From: CAXMST01 sp963712765
GTDB taxonomy: Bacteria; Actinomycetota; Thermoleophilia; Solirubrobacterales; 70-9
DNA length: 64,000 nt
Direction: 5' to 3'
Assembly: GCA_963712765.1 (NCBI GenBank)
Contig: CAVQIX010000005.1
Span: forward strand, 434,001 to 498,000
Part shown: one piece after another, positions 36,535 to 45,007 of the stretch
How positions within the stretch are numbered: position 1 is the stretch's first letter
How the letters are laid out: each line of letters starts with the position of its first letter
Translations under genes and position numbers: made by a program
Notes under the pieces: model-generated
Database searches by the model: none
Told to the model about the DNA's origin: nothing
Seen by the model: the letters and a program-made list of their open reading frames with translations, nothing else

Positions 36535-39500
36535 TCAGCCCTGCTCGGCAACGTAGCGCCGAGCTTTGCTGCCGACCAGATCGACGAGGCTTGCGAGGGC
36601 GATGTTGGCGTCGGCCAGATGCAGACCCCAGGTTGCATCAGGAACCGCCCGCAGCTCCTCGGCGCCGCGCCGTGCCGAGACCTGCAGCACGTCCGCGCCG
36701 CCGGCCCCCGAGCATTCACCCACGTAGGCGTTGCGGGTCTCGTACCAGGGCGTCGACGCCTCCGGCGTTGGCAGGCCGACGATCCCTGTACCGAGACCGA
36801 TCGTCGTCCCTGGGGCGAAGGGCTCGGTCGGATATGCGCTGCGGAGCCTGCCCGACCCGCCGCCGAGCGCGGCGGGATTGGTGCAGAGCACCTCCTCGCC
36901 CGGGGCGGCGGTGCGGCCGAAGATCGCGTCATCGGGGACCGCGCCGTTGAAGGCCGAGAAGGCGATCACGCAGCTGAGTTGGTCCTCACCGCGGCAGGCC
37001 GGGACGCGCTCGAAGCTGCCACCGCGATCGCCACCCTCCTCGACGGTGACGTTGCCGCCGAGCAGAATCGCGGCGACCAGCCGGCGGCGCTCTGATCGAC
37101 GCGGGTCGATCTCCTCGGCGACCAGCCGCTGCAGCATGAAGGTGCCCTGCGAGTGGCCGATGAGGACGACGCCGCGGCCCTTGCCGCGCTTGCGGTTGCT
37201 GTAGTCCCGCCAGGCGCGGCGGACATCGGAGTACCCCTTCGAAAGAGCCTCCTCGGTGAATCCGCCGCCGTTGAGCGCCTTCAGCGTGACCTGGCGATAG
37301 ACCGGAACGAAGAGACGGCAGTGCTGCCCGTAGCGGGCCGCCTGGAAAAGGGCGATCGAGCGCAGTTCGGGGTCGATCCTTCGATTCGCGTTGGTCCTGT
37401 CCTGGTCGCTGACCGTCGGGTAGACGTAGAAGCAGTCCACCTTTCGTGGCTGCGACCGCTTCGGGGCGGCCTCGCCGACCGGCTCACCGCCCGGCGAGAG
37501 CAGTGTCGTCCGCAGGCCGGTGCGGCAGGGGTTGTTCTCGAGGCCGGGCTTGCAGAGCCACCTCGTCGTCCGGCCCGCGAACTCCACGTTCTCCAGCGGC
37601 TCGTAGTCGCGGCAGGGCTGCCCGCGCAGACCGGGGCAGGGCGGCGGCGGGCCGGCGCCGCCGACCCGTTCCTTGACCGGCAGCACCAGACGCGAGGCCA
37701 GCTTCTTCGAATGGGCGACGGCGACCCATGGCCTGCCGCCGGGACCTGCCTCGGCGAAAGCCCAGATCGGCTGATCGCCGCCCGGGGCGGAGACGGTGAC
37801 CCGCAACTTCGAGTCCTCGCGGTAGACGTGGCCCTGGAAGTAGAGCGGGATCCGGACCTTCACCCAGCGACCGCTCGGAAGTGTCTTCTCGTCCCGCTTG
37901 CGGTAGCTGGGACGGGGCTCAGTGAGCCTGCTTCGATCGGGATCGAGCTTGCGCGCCGAGGTCCGCAGCCAGCCCCCCTGGACGAAGGTTTCCGCTCCGT
38001 CGGGCCGGACCTCAGAGACGGTCGCTTGCAGATCGACGTTGTCGGCGGAGGAGCGGACCCAGAGCTGCAGCTCGCCGGCCCCCACCACGGCGGTGTCGGA
38101 GTCGAGCCGCGAGGTCAGGTAGGAAAGCGCCTTCCCGGATACGTTCTGGCTCCACTCGTAGTCAGGAGAGCCGGTCCACAGGCCGCCCTCGCCGGAGCCG
38201 GTGTTCCCGGTGAAGTTGGTCGGCGGCCGCGCACCGGGAGCCCAGCGGAACTGCTCGGCGCCGCGGCGGGCCGGGCCGTCCTTGAGCTTCTCGCCGGCGG
38301 CCAGGTACCAGGAGCGGTTCTCGGTCCCCGGTGCCGGCAGCGACTTGAAGGAGCGCTCGAACGCCTGCACCGGCGCCCCGGGCGCGGCTCCGGCGCCGTT
38401 CTCGAACAGCACCCGGACCGGGCGCTGGTTCTCGAACGCCGCAAGGGCGGACCCGTAGTCGGGCTGATCCTGGATCGGATCGTCGGGCAGGCCGACCCCG
38501 GGGACCCCCATCAGGGCCGAGTACAGACCGGAGGCGGCAGCCTTGACGCTCGGCGGGAGCACCGGTCGTCGCTTTGCGACATACAGCTCGAGGAAGTCGA
38601 ACCAGCGGACGAAGGTCGCCGGGTCGAGCGAGTCCGAGTGAGTGCCGTTGGTGAAGGTGAACCACTTGCGGTCGGTTCCCGTGAACTCGTCGGCGAGCGC
38701 CGCGCAGTGGCCGCCGGTCTGCTCGTCCTGCCACTGACAGGCCGCGAAGACGGGGACCTCGATGCGGTCGACGAAGGTGATCGGCGAGAGTGGGTCGACG
38801 AGCTTCGGCCGGTAGTAGGTGTTGCGCCGGGTCTTGGCAATCAGGTCGACCGCCTCGGGGTGCAGGTCCTGGTTGGCCTCGCAGATCGAGTCACCCTCCT
38901 GAATCCGTTTCCAGGCCCACGACTGCCCGGATTGAGGGCCTGCTGCCTCCGCGTCGTCGACCCGGTCCTGGGCCCACTCGAAGGCGAAGCCGGTGTTGAG
39001 GATGCCGCCGGGGTAGAGCGTGGTCAGGGTGTCGTCGATGACCGAGAGCGGGGTGATCGCGGCGAGGCTGGGCGGACGGGTCTGAGCTGTGAAGAGCTGG
39101 CTGATGCCGCCGTAGGAGATGCCGAGCATGCCGACGTGGTTGTGCATCACCCAGGGCTGGCGGGCGACGGTCTCGATCACGTCGTAGCCGTCAAGTGACT
39201 GCAGGCGCTCGAAGTAGTCGAATGCGCCACCCGAGCAACCGGTGCCGCGCATGTTGACATCGACGACCGCGTATCCCAGCAATCCGGCGATCGGGCCGAT
39301 TCCGCTCTCGGGCCCGGCGGGATCGGCGTAGCCATAGCCGGAGTACTCGACCAGCGTCGGGTAGGGACCATCCTCGGCCGGTCCCGGCAGCAGCACGTTG
39401 ATCGCCAGGCTGGTCCCGTCCCGCGTCTTCAGGTAGCCGTAGCCGCCGGCGGGCAGATCCTGCTCGAAGATCCCGGCATCGCGCGGAGCGGCGCGGCCAC

Positions 39501-39810
39501 TGAGGACGCGGACCCGCCGGCTCGTCCCGCCGGCTTCACCCCTGACCGAGTATCCGGTGCCCGCCTTCACGTCGCGGAACACCACGCCGCCGAGCTTGCT
39601 CGCACGGCGGGAGGCGACGGCGCTGCCACGCCGCAGGAGCTCGACCTGCTCGCGGGACTCGGCGCCGGTCACGTGCACCTGCTTGGCGCTGCCTCGGATC
39701 TCGAGATCCGTGCCCGAGCCACCGGCATGGGCGAGTGGCGCGGTAAGAGCGACCGCGCAGGAGGCGGCGAGCGCCGCCAGGATCCCCCTGAGCCGAATCC
39801 TCGTCCTCAC
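36535..39810 (-). CDS. Secreted fusion of CocE/NonD hydrolase and DUF3089 lipase-like domain
   Basis: 1091 aa with a signal peptide (GILAALAASCAVALTAPLAHA). Residues 70-700 form an X-Pro dipeptidyl-peptidase/CocE-type hydrolase: GMLGISYGGISQLF holds the nucleophile Ser, RGTGCSGGAFDYFE is family-typical, NGTHSDSLDPATFVRWFDF holds the His, and a PepX_C beta-domain follows (LRVTVSAPGGDQPIWAFAEA). The last 300 residues are a DUF3089 alpha/beta hydrolase with KVDCFYVYPTVSD, a second nucleophile elbow VVLIGHSQGTFML and WGLHLADANIAL. Two complete hydrolases in one exported chain is unusual. The GTG at 39808-39810 follows a GGGAG ribosome site and directly precedes the signal peptide; the frame to 40098 upstream is non-coding. 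Confidence 0.85.
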   Translation of the reverse strand: MRTRIRLRGILAALAASCAVALTAPLAHAGGSGTDLEIRGSAKQVHVTGAESREQVELLRRGSAVASRRASKLGGVVFRDVKAGTGYSVRGEAGGTSRRVRVLSGRAAPRDAGIFEQDLPAGGYGYLKTRDGTSLAINVLLPGPAEDGPYPTLVEYSGYGYADPAGPESGIGPIAGLLGYAVVDVNMRGTGCSGGAFDYFERLQSLDGYDVIETVARQPWVMHNHVGMLGISYGGISQLFTAQTRPPSLAAITPLSVIDDTLTTLYPGGILNTGFAFEWAQDRVDDAEAAGPQSGQSWAWKRIQEGDSICEANQDLHPEAVDLIAKTRRNTYYRPKLVDPLSPITFVDRIEVPVFAACQWQDEQTGGHCAALADEFTGTDRKWFTFTNGTHSDSLDPATFVRWFDFLELYVAKRRPVLPPSVKAAASGLYSALMGVPGVGLPDDPIQDQPDYGSALAAFENQRPVRVLFENGAGAAPGAPVQAFERSFKSLPAPGTENRSWYLAAGEKLKDGPARRGAEQFRWAPGARPPTNFTGNTGSGEGGLWTGSPDYEWSQNVSGKALSYLTSRLDSDTAVVGAGELQLWVRSSADNVDLQATVSEVRPDGAETFVQGGWLRTSARKLDPDRSRLTEPRPSYRKRDEKTLPSGRWVKVRIPLYFQGHVYREDSKLRVTVSAPGGDQPIWAFAEAGPGGRPWVAVAHSKKLASRLVLPVKERVGGAGPPPPCPGLRGQPCRDYEPLENVEFAGRTTRWLCKPGLENNPCRTGLRTTLLSPGGEPVGEAAPKRSQPRKVDCFYVYPTVSDQDRTNANRRIDPELRSIALFQAARYGQHCRLFVPVYRQVTLKALNGGGFTEEALSKGYSDVRRAWRDYSNRKRGKGRGVVLIGHSQGTFMLQRLVAEEIDPRRSERRRLVAAILLGGNVTVEEGGDRGGSFERVPACRGEDQLSCVIAFSAFNGAVPDDAIFGRTAAPGEEVLCTNPAALGGGSGRLRSAYPTEPFAPGTTIGLGTGIVGLPTPEASTPWYETRNAYVGECSGAGGADVLQVSARRGAEELRAVPDATWGLHLADANIALASLVDLVGSKARRYVAEQG

Positions 39811-39871
39811 ACCCTCAACTCTCCCAGATCGACGCCGTCGGCGCCAGCGAAATCGCGATCGGCACGGCCCT

Positions 39872-41212
39872 TCAGTCCCCGGGTCCTCCGCCCGGCTCGG
39901 GCTCGATCCACGCGGAGGTCCCGATCCCGGCGGAGACCGAGGCCAGATCCAGGTCGGGATCGACCAATAGCCGCGGAGGGCGGCCGTTGAGCGAGACCGG
40001 GGCAACCACCCGGATCTCGACCGTGCGGCCCGCCTCGCGCTCGCGCGCGGCCAGATGGCGCGCGAGCTGGTTGAGGGTGTCCGGCCACACGGAGGCACGG
40101 GCGTGCTGACGGTCGGTGATGATCCCTCCCAGCTCCAGCTCCAGCGATGAGCCGTCGGCCGGATCGACGGCGTAGAACCTCGCGAGGCCGTCCTTCTGGC
40201 GCAGCTTCATGTGCCAGGAGAACCGGTGGCCCTCCTCGGTCCAGTGGACGAGGCCGGGATAGAGGTGGTGGCGGAGCGGAACGATCAGCTGCAGGGCGAC
40301 GAAGGTGGCGAGCACGGCGGCAAGCGGGCGGGCCAGCGGCCTGGAGAGATCGGCCCGCGGGGGCGCGATCGTCCGCGGGGAGCGTCGCAGGCGAGCGGCC
40401 ACCCTCAGCGGCCAGTCGGGGTCGAAGAAGATCGTCGTGGCGACGATCATCATCGGCGGGAAGATCCCGATGTCGAAGATGACCCAGTTGGTCAGATGGA
40501 AGGCGACCGCGGCTGCAAATGCGAATCGCCGGGTGCGTCGCCAGAGCAGCAACGGCACGACCGCGAGGTCGAATACGACGCCGCCAACGCTGAATATCTG
40601 CCCCGCGGCGGCACCCTCCAGCAGCGGGCCCACCACGAACAGGTCACCGCTGTCGGCCAGCCAGGTTCCCATTGGCTCGCCGGCGAGCCAATCACTGCCG
40701 AGCTTGGCGATCCCTGCGTAGACGTAGACGACGCCGACCTGGAAGCGGAGTATCCAGACAGCCCAGACCGGCACCGTCGCGGGCCGCTCGGGCCGGCGCC
40801 GCGCCGCGACCGAGAGGGCGCGGTCGGCGGGGATCAGCGCCAGCAGGGCGATTAACAGGATCGCCGCGTAGAAGTGATTCAGGTACTCGGTCTTCTCGAG
40901 CAGGAAGACGTAGGTGAAGCCGACCATCAGGAGGGGAGCGACCAGGCGATGGGCGATGCCCGCGGCGAGCGCCAGGCCGAGACCCACCAGCACGGCGAAG
41001 TGGAGGTACATGCCAATCCCCGGCCAGGGCTGGACCCATCCGAAACCGGCGTAGGTGAAGTGGAACGCCGGGTCGAGGAAGGAGCGGGCAATCCAGTCGC
41101 TGGTCAGGTAGTTGATCGCCTCGACCGCGATCAGCAACCCGAGCCCGATCCGGACGATCGCGACCGAGGCGCCACTCACCGGGGTGCCGAGACGCTGGCG
41201 AAGTGTGTCCAC
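39872..41212 (-). CDS. HTTM-domain (vitamin K-dependent gamma-carboxylase-like) membrane protein
   Basis: 446 aa. The N-terminal HTTM part has about six to eight membrane helices with the family pattern VAIVRIGLGLLIAVEAINYL, TEYLNHFYAAILLIALLALI and FQVGVVYVYAGIAKLGSDWL. A soluble C-terminal region of about 150 residues follows (GHRFSWHMKLRQKDG onwards). The human gamma-glutamyl carboxylase shares this fold, but the bacterial HTTM proteins have mostly unknown activity. GTG start at 41210-41212. It lies 61 bases upstream of the hydrolase fusion on the same strand, so an operon is likely. Confidence 0.82.
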   Translation of the reverse strand: MDTLRQRLGTPVSGASVAIVRIGLGLLIAVEAINYLTSDWIARSFLDPAFHFTYAGFGWVQPWPGIGMYLHFAVLVGLGLALAAGIAHRLVAPLLMVGFTYVFLLEKTEYLNHFYAAILLIALLALIPADRALSVAARRRPERPATVPVWAVWILRFQVGVVYVYAGIAKLGSDWLAGEPMGTWLADSGDLFVVGPLLEGAAAGQIFSVGGVVFDLAVVPLLLWRRTRRFAFAAAVAFHLTNWVIFDIGIFPPMMIVATTIFFDPDWPLRVAARLRRSPRTIAPPRADLSRPLARPLAAVLATFVALQLIVPLRHHLYPGLVHWTEEGHRFSWHMKLRQKDGLARFYAVDPADGSSLELELGGIITDRQHARASVWPDTLNQLARHLAAREREAGRTVEIRVVAPVSLNGRPPRLLVDPDLDLASVSAGIGTSAWIEPEPGGGPGD

Positions 41213-41292
41213 GGAGTCGCAATCTAGCCTCCGATCACCCGCGATAATCCGGCGACCGGAATCCCCCGGCCGAAGCGAAGCGAGGAGGAGCG

Positions 41293-41745
41293 ATGGGCCA
41301 CCGATTGCTGAGGGCGGGCGAGGCGCACTGGCGCAGGTCGAACCAGATGCGTGTCCACAACACCGATCTCGCCAAGCAGCTCGCGGCCGCCGCGCTGGGG
41401 GCCAGGCTCTGGCGGCTGCGCGACGGAGAGGCCTCGACCAGGCACCGGCATTACGACCAGGAGGAGCTCTACCTGCTGCTCGAGGGCCGAGGGCGGATCC
41501 GAATCGATCAGCAGGAGCCGCTCGACCTCGAGCCGCTCGACTCGCTGCTGGTCGAGCCCGGGTCGGTTCGCCAGGTCTTCAACGACACCGGGGCCGACGC
41601 CCTGTGGCTGGTGGTCGGAGCCCCGCCCGAACCGGCCAACACGAAACAGATGTCGGAGGCGCAGCTCGCCGGCTACTACCCGGACGGGCCCCGGGCGCTG
41701 CCGCCGGAGCTCGGTGGCGGAGACTTCACGCCGCCCGAAAGCTGA
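41293..41745 (+). CDS. Cupin-domain protein
   Basis: 150 aa with one cupin barrel. The metal-binding motif 1 is STRHRHYDQEELYLLLEGRG (His, His, Glu in place), and the second motif is the weaker VRQVFNDTGADALWLVV, where the expected His is missing. The ATG at 41293 has a GGAGGAG ribosome site. It may be a sugar or quercetin-like cupin or a small-molecule sensor. Stands alone between divergent and convergent genes. Confidence 0.85.
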   Translation: MGHRLLRAGEAHWRRSNQMRVHNTDLAKQLAAAALGARLWRLRDGEASTRHRHYDQEELYLLLEGRGRIRIDQQEPLDLEPLDSLLVEPGSVRQVFNDTGADALWLVVGAPPEPANTKQMSEAQLAGYYPDGPRALPPELGGGDFTPPES

Positions 41746-41823
41746 CCGCCCGCCCGGCCGACCTGGAAGTCGCCCTCCTCAAGCCCCGGACGCTCGCCGG
41801 AAATCGGCGGACGGATACCCCGC

Positions 41824-42396
41824 TCACAGCCCGAGACCGCGGACGCCGTCCTCGTTCCAGCCGAGGTGGTGAGCGAGCTCGTGGCGGACGGTCCTGACCA
41901 CCTGGGCGCGGAGCAGCTCGGGGTCGTGGCCGAAGTCCCGCTCGAGCGTGTCCTGGTAGATCACGATCCGATCCGGGTAGCCGTCGCGGGCGACCGTGTC
42001 ACCGATGTAATGGCCGTATGCGCGGTGCTCGTGGCCACGGTCGCTGACGACCACGGGGGCGTCGACGAGCAGGTCCTGGAACTCCTGCGGCAGCTCGTCC
42101 AGCGCTTCGACGACGAGATCGTCAAACTCGGTCGGTGGCCGGTCAGGGGCGGGCATCGCAGCGAGTGCCTCGCTGCGATCGACCAGCCTCCGGAACTCCG
42201 GCTCGGGCATCTCGCGGCCAATCGCCTGGACCGTGAGCCAGGCCGTGACGAGCACGACCGCGGCGACCACTGCGAGGATCGTCAGCAGGTCCTCGAGCCC
42301 GGCCAGCGACGGGGGATTGAGCAGGAGCATTCCGAGCCCGAACAGGAAGGCGACGAAGGCGGCGGCCCGGAGGGATGGTCCAATGATCTCCCACAC
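41824..42396 (-). CDS. Minimal zinc metallopeptidase (zincin-like) with membrane anchor
   Basis: 190 aa. Two N-terminal membrane helices (AFVAFLFGLGMLLL and LLTILAVVAAVVLVTAWLTV) are followed by a compact metallopeptidase domain. VRHELAHHLGWNED carries HExxH, with the third ligand in the downstream Asp. The segment DRIVIYQDTLERDFGHDPEL is characteristic of the PF06262-type minimetalloproteases. Those are normally soluble, so the attached membrane helices are a variation. Target unknown. Confidence 0.85.
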   Translation of the reverse strand: MWEIIGPSLRAAAFVAFLFGLGMLLLNPPSLAGLEDLLTILAVVAAVVLVTAWLTVQAIGREMPEPEFRRLVDRSEALAAMPAPDRPPTEFDDLVVEALDELPQEFQDLLVDAPVVVSDRGHEHRAYGHYIGDTVARDGYPDRIVIYQDTLERDFGHDPELLRAQVVRTVRHELAHHLGWNEDGVRGLGL

Positions 42397-42444
42397 GCTC
42401 CGAAGGTTACGGAGCCTCGTACCGGGGCCGGCGCGGGGCTCCGC

Positions 42445-43149
42445 TCAACCGCCCCCGAACCTCCGGCGACCGTCCCAACCACCCTCGCGGTTGAGCAGTC
42501 GGCTGAGCCACTTGAAGCCGCTCAGCTCCGCCGCCAACCTGGTGATCGAGGTCGGGTCGATGCTCAGGAGCCGGAGCCGGTAGGGGTCGGAGTCGGGACC
42601 GACCCAGCCGATGTCGACGGTACGGGCCGAGCGGTAGCCGGCGGCAGCGGTCAGCTTCACCTCGCGCTCACCGTAGGCGCCTGCCGGATAGGCGAAGTCG
42701 AGGCAGGGCGCTGCGTTGAGCTCCGCCACCACGGCCCTCGACCCCGCGATCTCGCTCCGCGCCTGATCCGTGCCGCAGTCCGGCAGGCGCGGGTGGGTAA
42801 GCGTGTGCGAGCCGATCTCGAGCACCGCGGCCAGCTCACGGATCCGATCCGCCGAGAGAGCCGAGCCCCCCGGGCTCGACGGGCACAGGAACAGCGTCGC
42901 CGGCGCGCCGAGCCGCCGGAGCGTCGGGACCAGGTCAAGATTTCCCCCGTAGCCGTCGTCGAGGTGGATGACCAGGGGCCGCGGCGGCAGCTCCTCCCAC
43001 CCGCCCGTCCGCAACGCCTCGAGCACCGCGTCGAATCGGACCAGCGAGTAGCGCTCCCCCAGCCAGCGCAGTTGCGCCGCGAAACGGTCCGGGGCGGGAT
43101 CGTGGAAGAGGACCAGCGAGACCCGCCGGCGGGCGATCGTCCGGCGCAC
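42445..43149 (-). CDS. Polysaccharide deacetylase-family protein
   Basis: 234 aa. The NodB-type fold shows VIHLDDGYGGNLDLVPTLRR (the catalytic-base Asp pair), a metal site EIGSHTLTHPRL (HSxxH variant) and DFAYPAGAYGEREV. It would remove acetyl or related groups from an envelope sugar. The GTG at 43147-43149 is the first standard start. The frame upstream (LIRFSGLAWI) looks coding and a CTG start near the stop of the preceding PhyH gene is possible. It follows that gene by 56 bases on the same strand. Confidence 0.82.
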   Translation of the reverse strand: MRRTIARRRVSLVLFHDPAPDRFAAQLRWLGERYSLVRFDAVLEALRTGGWEELPPRPLVIHLDDGYGGNLDLVPTLRRLGAPATLFLCPSSPGGSALSADRIRELAAVLEIGSHTLTHPRLPDCGTDQARSEIAGSRAVVAELNAAPCLDFAYPAGAYGEREVKLTAAAGYRSARTVDIGWVGPDSDPYRLRLLSIDPTSITRLAAELSGFKWLSRLLNREGGWDGRRRFGGG

Positions 43150-43205
43150 TATCCAGGCCAGCCCGCTGAAGCGGATCAGCAGGCAGGCGAGGTCCCCGAC
43201 AGCCC

Positions 43206-44189
43206 TCAGGGCAGCTCCCGCATGTCGCGGTCGAGGGCGAGCCGCCGCAGCAGCGAATCACCCTCACCGATCGGGTAGATCCGCTGCGGACGCCAGAGCT
43301 CGAGGAAATCGTTGCGGACCGGCGAGGTGTAGGCGTACTGCACCTGGTAGCGGTCATTGGCCGGCCGGCGCGAGCCGAAGTGGAAACAGCGGCTCGACTC
43401 GATCCAGAGCACGGTCCCGGCGGCGGCCGAGAAACAATTGACCTCGGCCGGATCGACAACCGAGTAGACCATCTCATCCGTGAGGCGGTAGGGGACTCCG
43501 CGGCTGCCGTAGTCCAGGGCCAGATCAACCCGCCTCGAGGCCTCGGCGCCGAGGAAGTGCAGGGGCCCGTCGTCGGGGCCGATATCGCGCAGGGCGACGA
43601 TCACGTACAGGGTCGGGGTGCTGTGGTAGTCGCGGTGGTAGAGCTGGCTCTCCCGCCAGGGGCCGTCGGCTGCGGGATCGAATCTGGTCGAGGACTCCAT
43701 CAGCCGGACCCCCCGGGGCAGCAGGCCGGAGAGCGGCGGGATGTAGCCGAAGACGGGGGCGGCGGCGGCCATCATCGGCGCCGAGGCGATGAAGTCGAGC
43801 AGCGCGGGGTGGCGATCGATCGCGCTCTCGGGGTTGATGTTCTGCAGGAACGGCTTCTCGTGCTCCCACCTCTGCCCCCCATACTCGGCAACCAGCTGCT
43901 CGCCGGCCTCGAGCAGCTCCGCAAGATGCGGGAGCGATCGCGATTCGTCGATCGCGAATCCGTCCCTGAGGCGGATCCTCGGATCCGGCGCGCCGCCGGC
44001 GTCTGCCAGGATCGCCTCGAACCGCTCTTCGTAGACACGCCTGCGGAACTCGATCGAGCTGCGGCGCTTGCGGTTGAACGCTCGGCCGATCGCGCCCGTC
44101 CTCCGCAGGCCGAGGCGACCCATGTCTCCCTTCTGGATTGCCTGAGCGAGCGGCACGAGCGGTCTCAGCGCCGGATTCGGCGGATCCAT
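43206..44189 (-). CDS. Phytanoyl-CoA dioxygenase-like Fe(II)/2-oxoglutarate protein
   Basis: 327 aa. The iron-binding facial triad can be seen as YHRDYHS (His, Asp) and, 120 residues later, ESSRCFHFGSRRP (His). Arg in NDRYQVQYAY could bind 2-oxoglutarate. RESQLYHRDYHSTPTLYVIV is typical of PhyH proteins from natural-product clusters. The ATG at 44187-44189 is preferred over the TTG at 44255. It starts a short operon with the polysaccharide deacetylase. Substrate unknown. Confidence 0.78.
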   Translation of the reverse strand: MDPPNPALRPLVPLAQAIQKGDMGRLGLRRTGAIGRAFNRKRRSSIEFRRRVYEERFEAILADAGGAPDPRIRLRDGFAIDESRSLPHLAELLEAGEQLVAEYGGQRWEHEKPFLQNINPESAIDRHPALLDFIASAPMMAAAAPVFGYIPPLSGLLPRGVRLMESSTRFDPAADGPWRESQLYHRDYHSTPTLYVIVALRDIGPDDGPLHFLGAEASRRVDLALDYGSRGVPYRLTDEMVYSVVDPAEVNCFSAAAGTVLWIESSRCFHFGSRRPANDRYQVQYAYTSPVRNDFLELWRPQRIYPIGEGDSLLRRLALDRDMRELP

Positions 44190-44254
44190 CTCCGGCTCCG
44201 TCGGCCGCCCGATTGAGGTCTCCTCCGCGATGCGGGCTAGCCTAGCTGTGAGCA

Positions 44255-45007
44255 ATGATCATCGCTCCTCACCAGGCAGGCCACCTCGCGATAACCCAGC
44301 AGGCGCACGCGGAGATGTGCGCTCAGCTCGGTCGTGCCTGGGGTAACGTGGCTTTCCCTCTCCCCGACGATTCCTCCGTTCTGCTGATCGCGGCCGAGGG
44401 GCACGAGCTCGGAATGCTCGAGTTGGATCAGCACCCACCGCTGTCGTCAACGCCCGGCCTCCCCGCCTCGGTCAGGGAGCTGGAGCCCGCCGAGCACCTG
44501 CCCCTGCAGCGGCTGAGCGCCGATCGCCTCGCCGAACGTGATCAGCGAGCGGCTCTGATCTGCTCCCTCCACCACACCTCGTTTTACGAGAGGCCAAGCC
44601 CGGCGGCCTTGATTGTGCGCAAGCACCGGCTGGTCCGGGAATATCTGAATGGGGAAGAGCGCAGGCAGCGCGAGCTCAGACGCCGCCTCGAACCCGACGA
44701 GAGCTCGCTGCAGCTGGAGTGGCGCCTGCTGCGCTGCTGGGACGGCCTCTCACACGTGCTGGTCCACGACCGCGCGCCAATCCTGCTGCCCAACGTCCCC
44801 GATCGGTCCGGGGGGCTGACCGAGATCAGCATCGTCTCCAACAACGGCTCGGTCACCCTCGACCCGTGGCCCTTCTCCGGCGATCGGCTCGTGACCACGG
44901 TGAGGGGGCGAACGCTGGAGGGGGGCTACGGGACCCGCGAGGAGATGCAGAGCGCACTCGAGCAGGCACGCGAGCTCGAGTTCCGATATGAGCTGAGGCC
45001 GAGATGA
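44255..45007 (+). CDS. DUF3891 family protein
   Basis: 250 aa, predicted soluble, cytoplasmic. Typical sequences are QAGHLAITQQAHAEMCAQLG and WRLLRCWDGLSHVLVHDRAP, with conserved His (HHTSFYER) and Trp/Asp residues suggestive of a metal-binding helical bundle. It starts divergently from the PhyH gene and its stop overlaps the P450 start by ATGA. Function of DUF3891 is not established; the coupling suggests it works with the P450. Confidence 0.78.
   Translation: MIIAPHQAGHLAITQQAHAEMCAQLGRAWGNVAFPLPDDSSVLLIAAEGHELGMLELDQHPPLSSTPGLPASVRELEPAEHLPLQRLSADRLAERDQRAALICSLHHTSFYERPSPAALIVRKHRLVREYLNGEERRQRELRRRLEPDESSLQLEWRLLRCWDGLSHVLVHDRAPILLPNVPDRSGGLTEISIVSNNGSVTLDPWPFSGDRLVTTVRGRTLEGGYGTREEMQSALEQARELEFRYELRPR

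Noticed and set aside
37153..39198. Long plus-strand frame antisense to the hydrolase fusion
   Set aside because: Same GC-shadow effect. The minus frame carries two hydrolase domains and a signal peptide.
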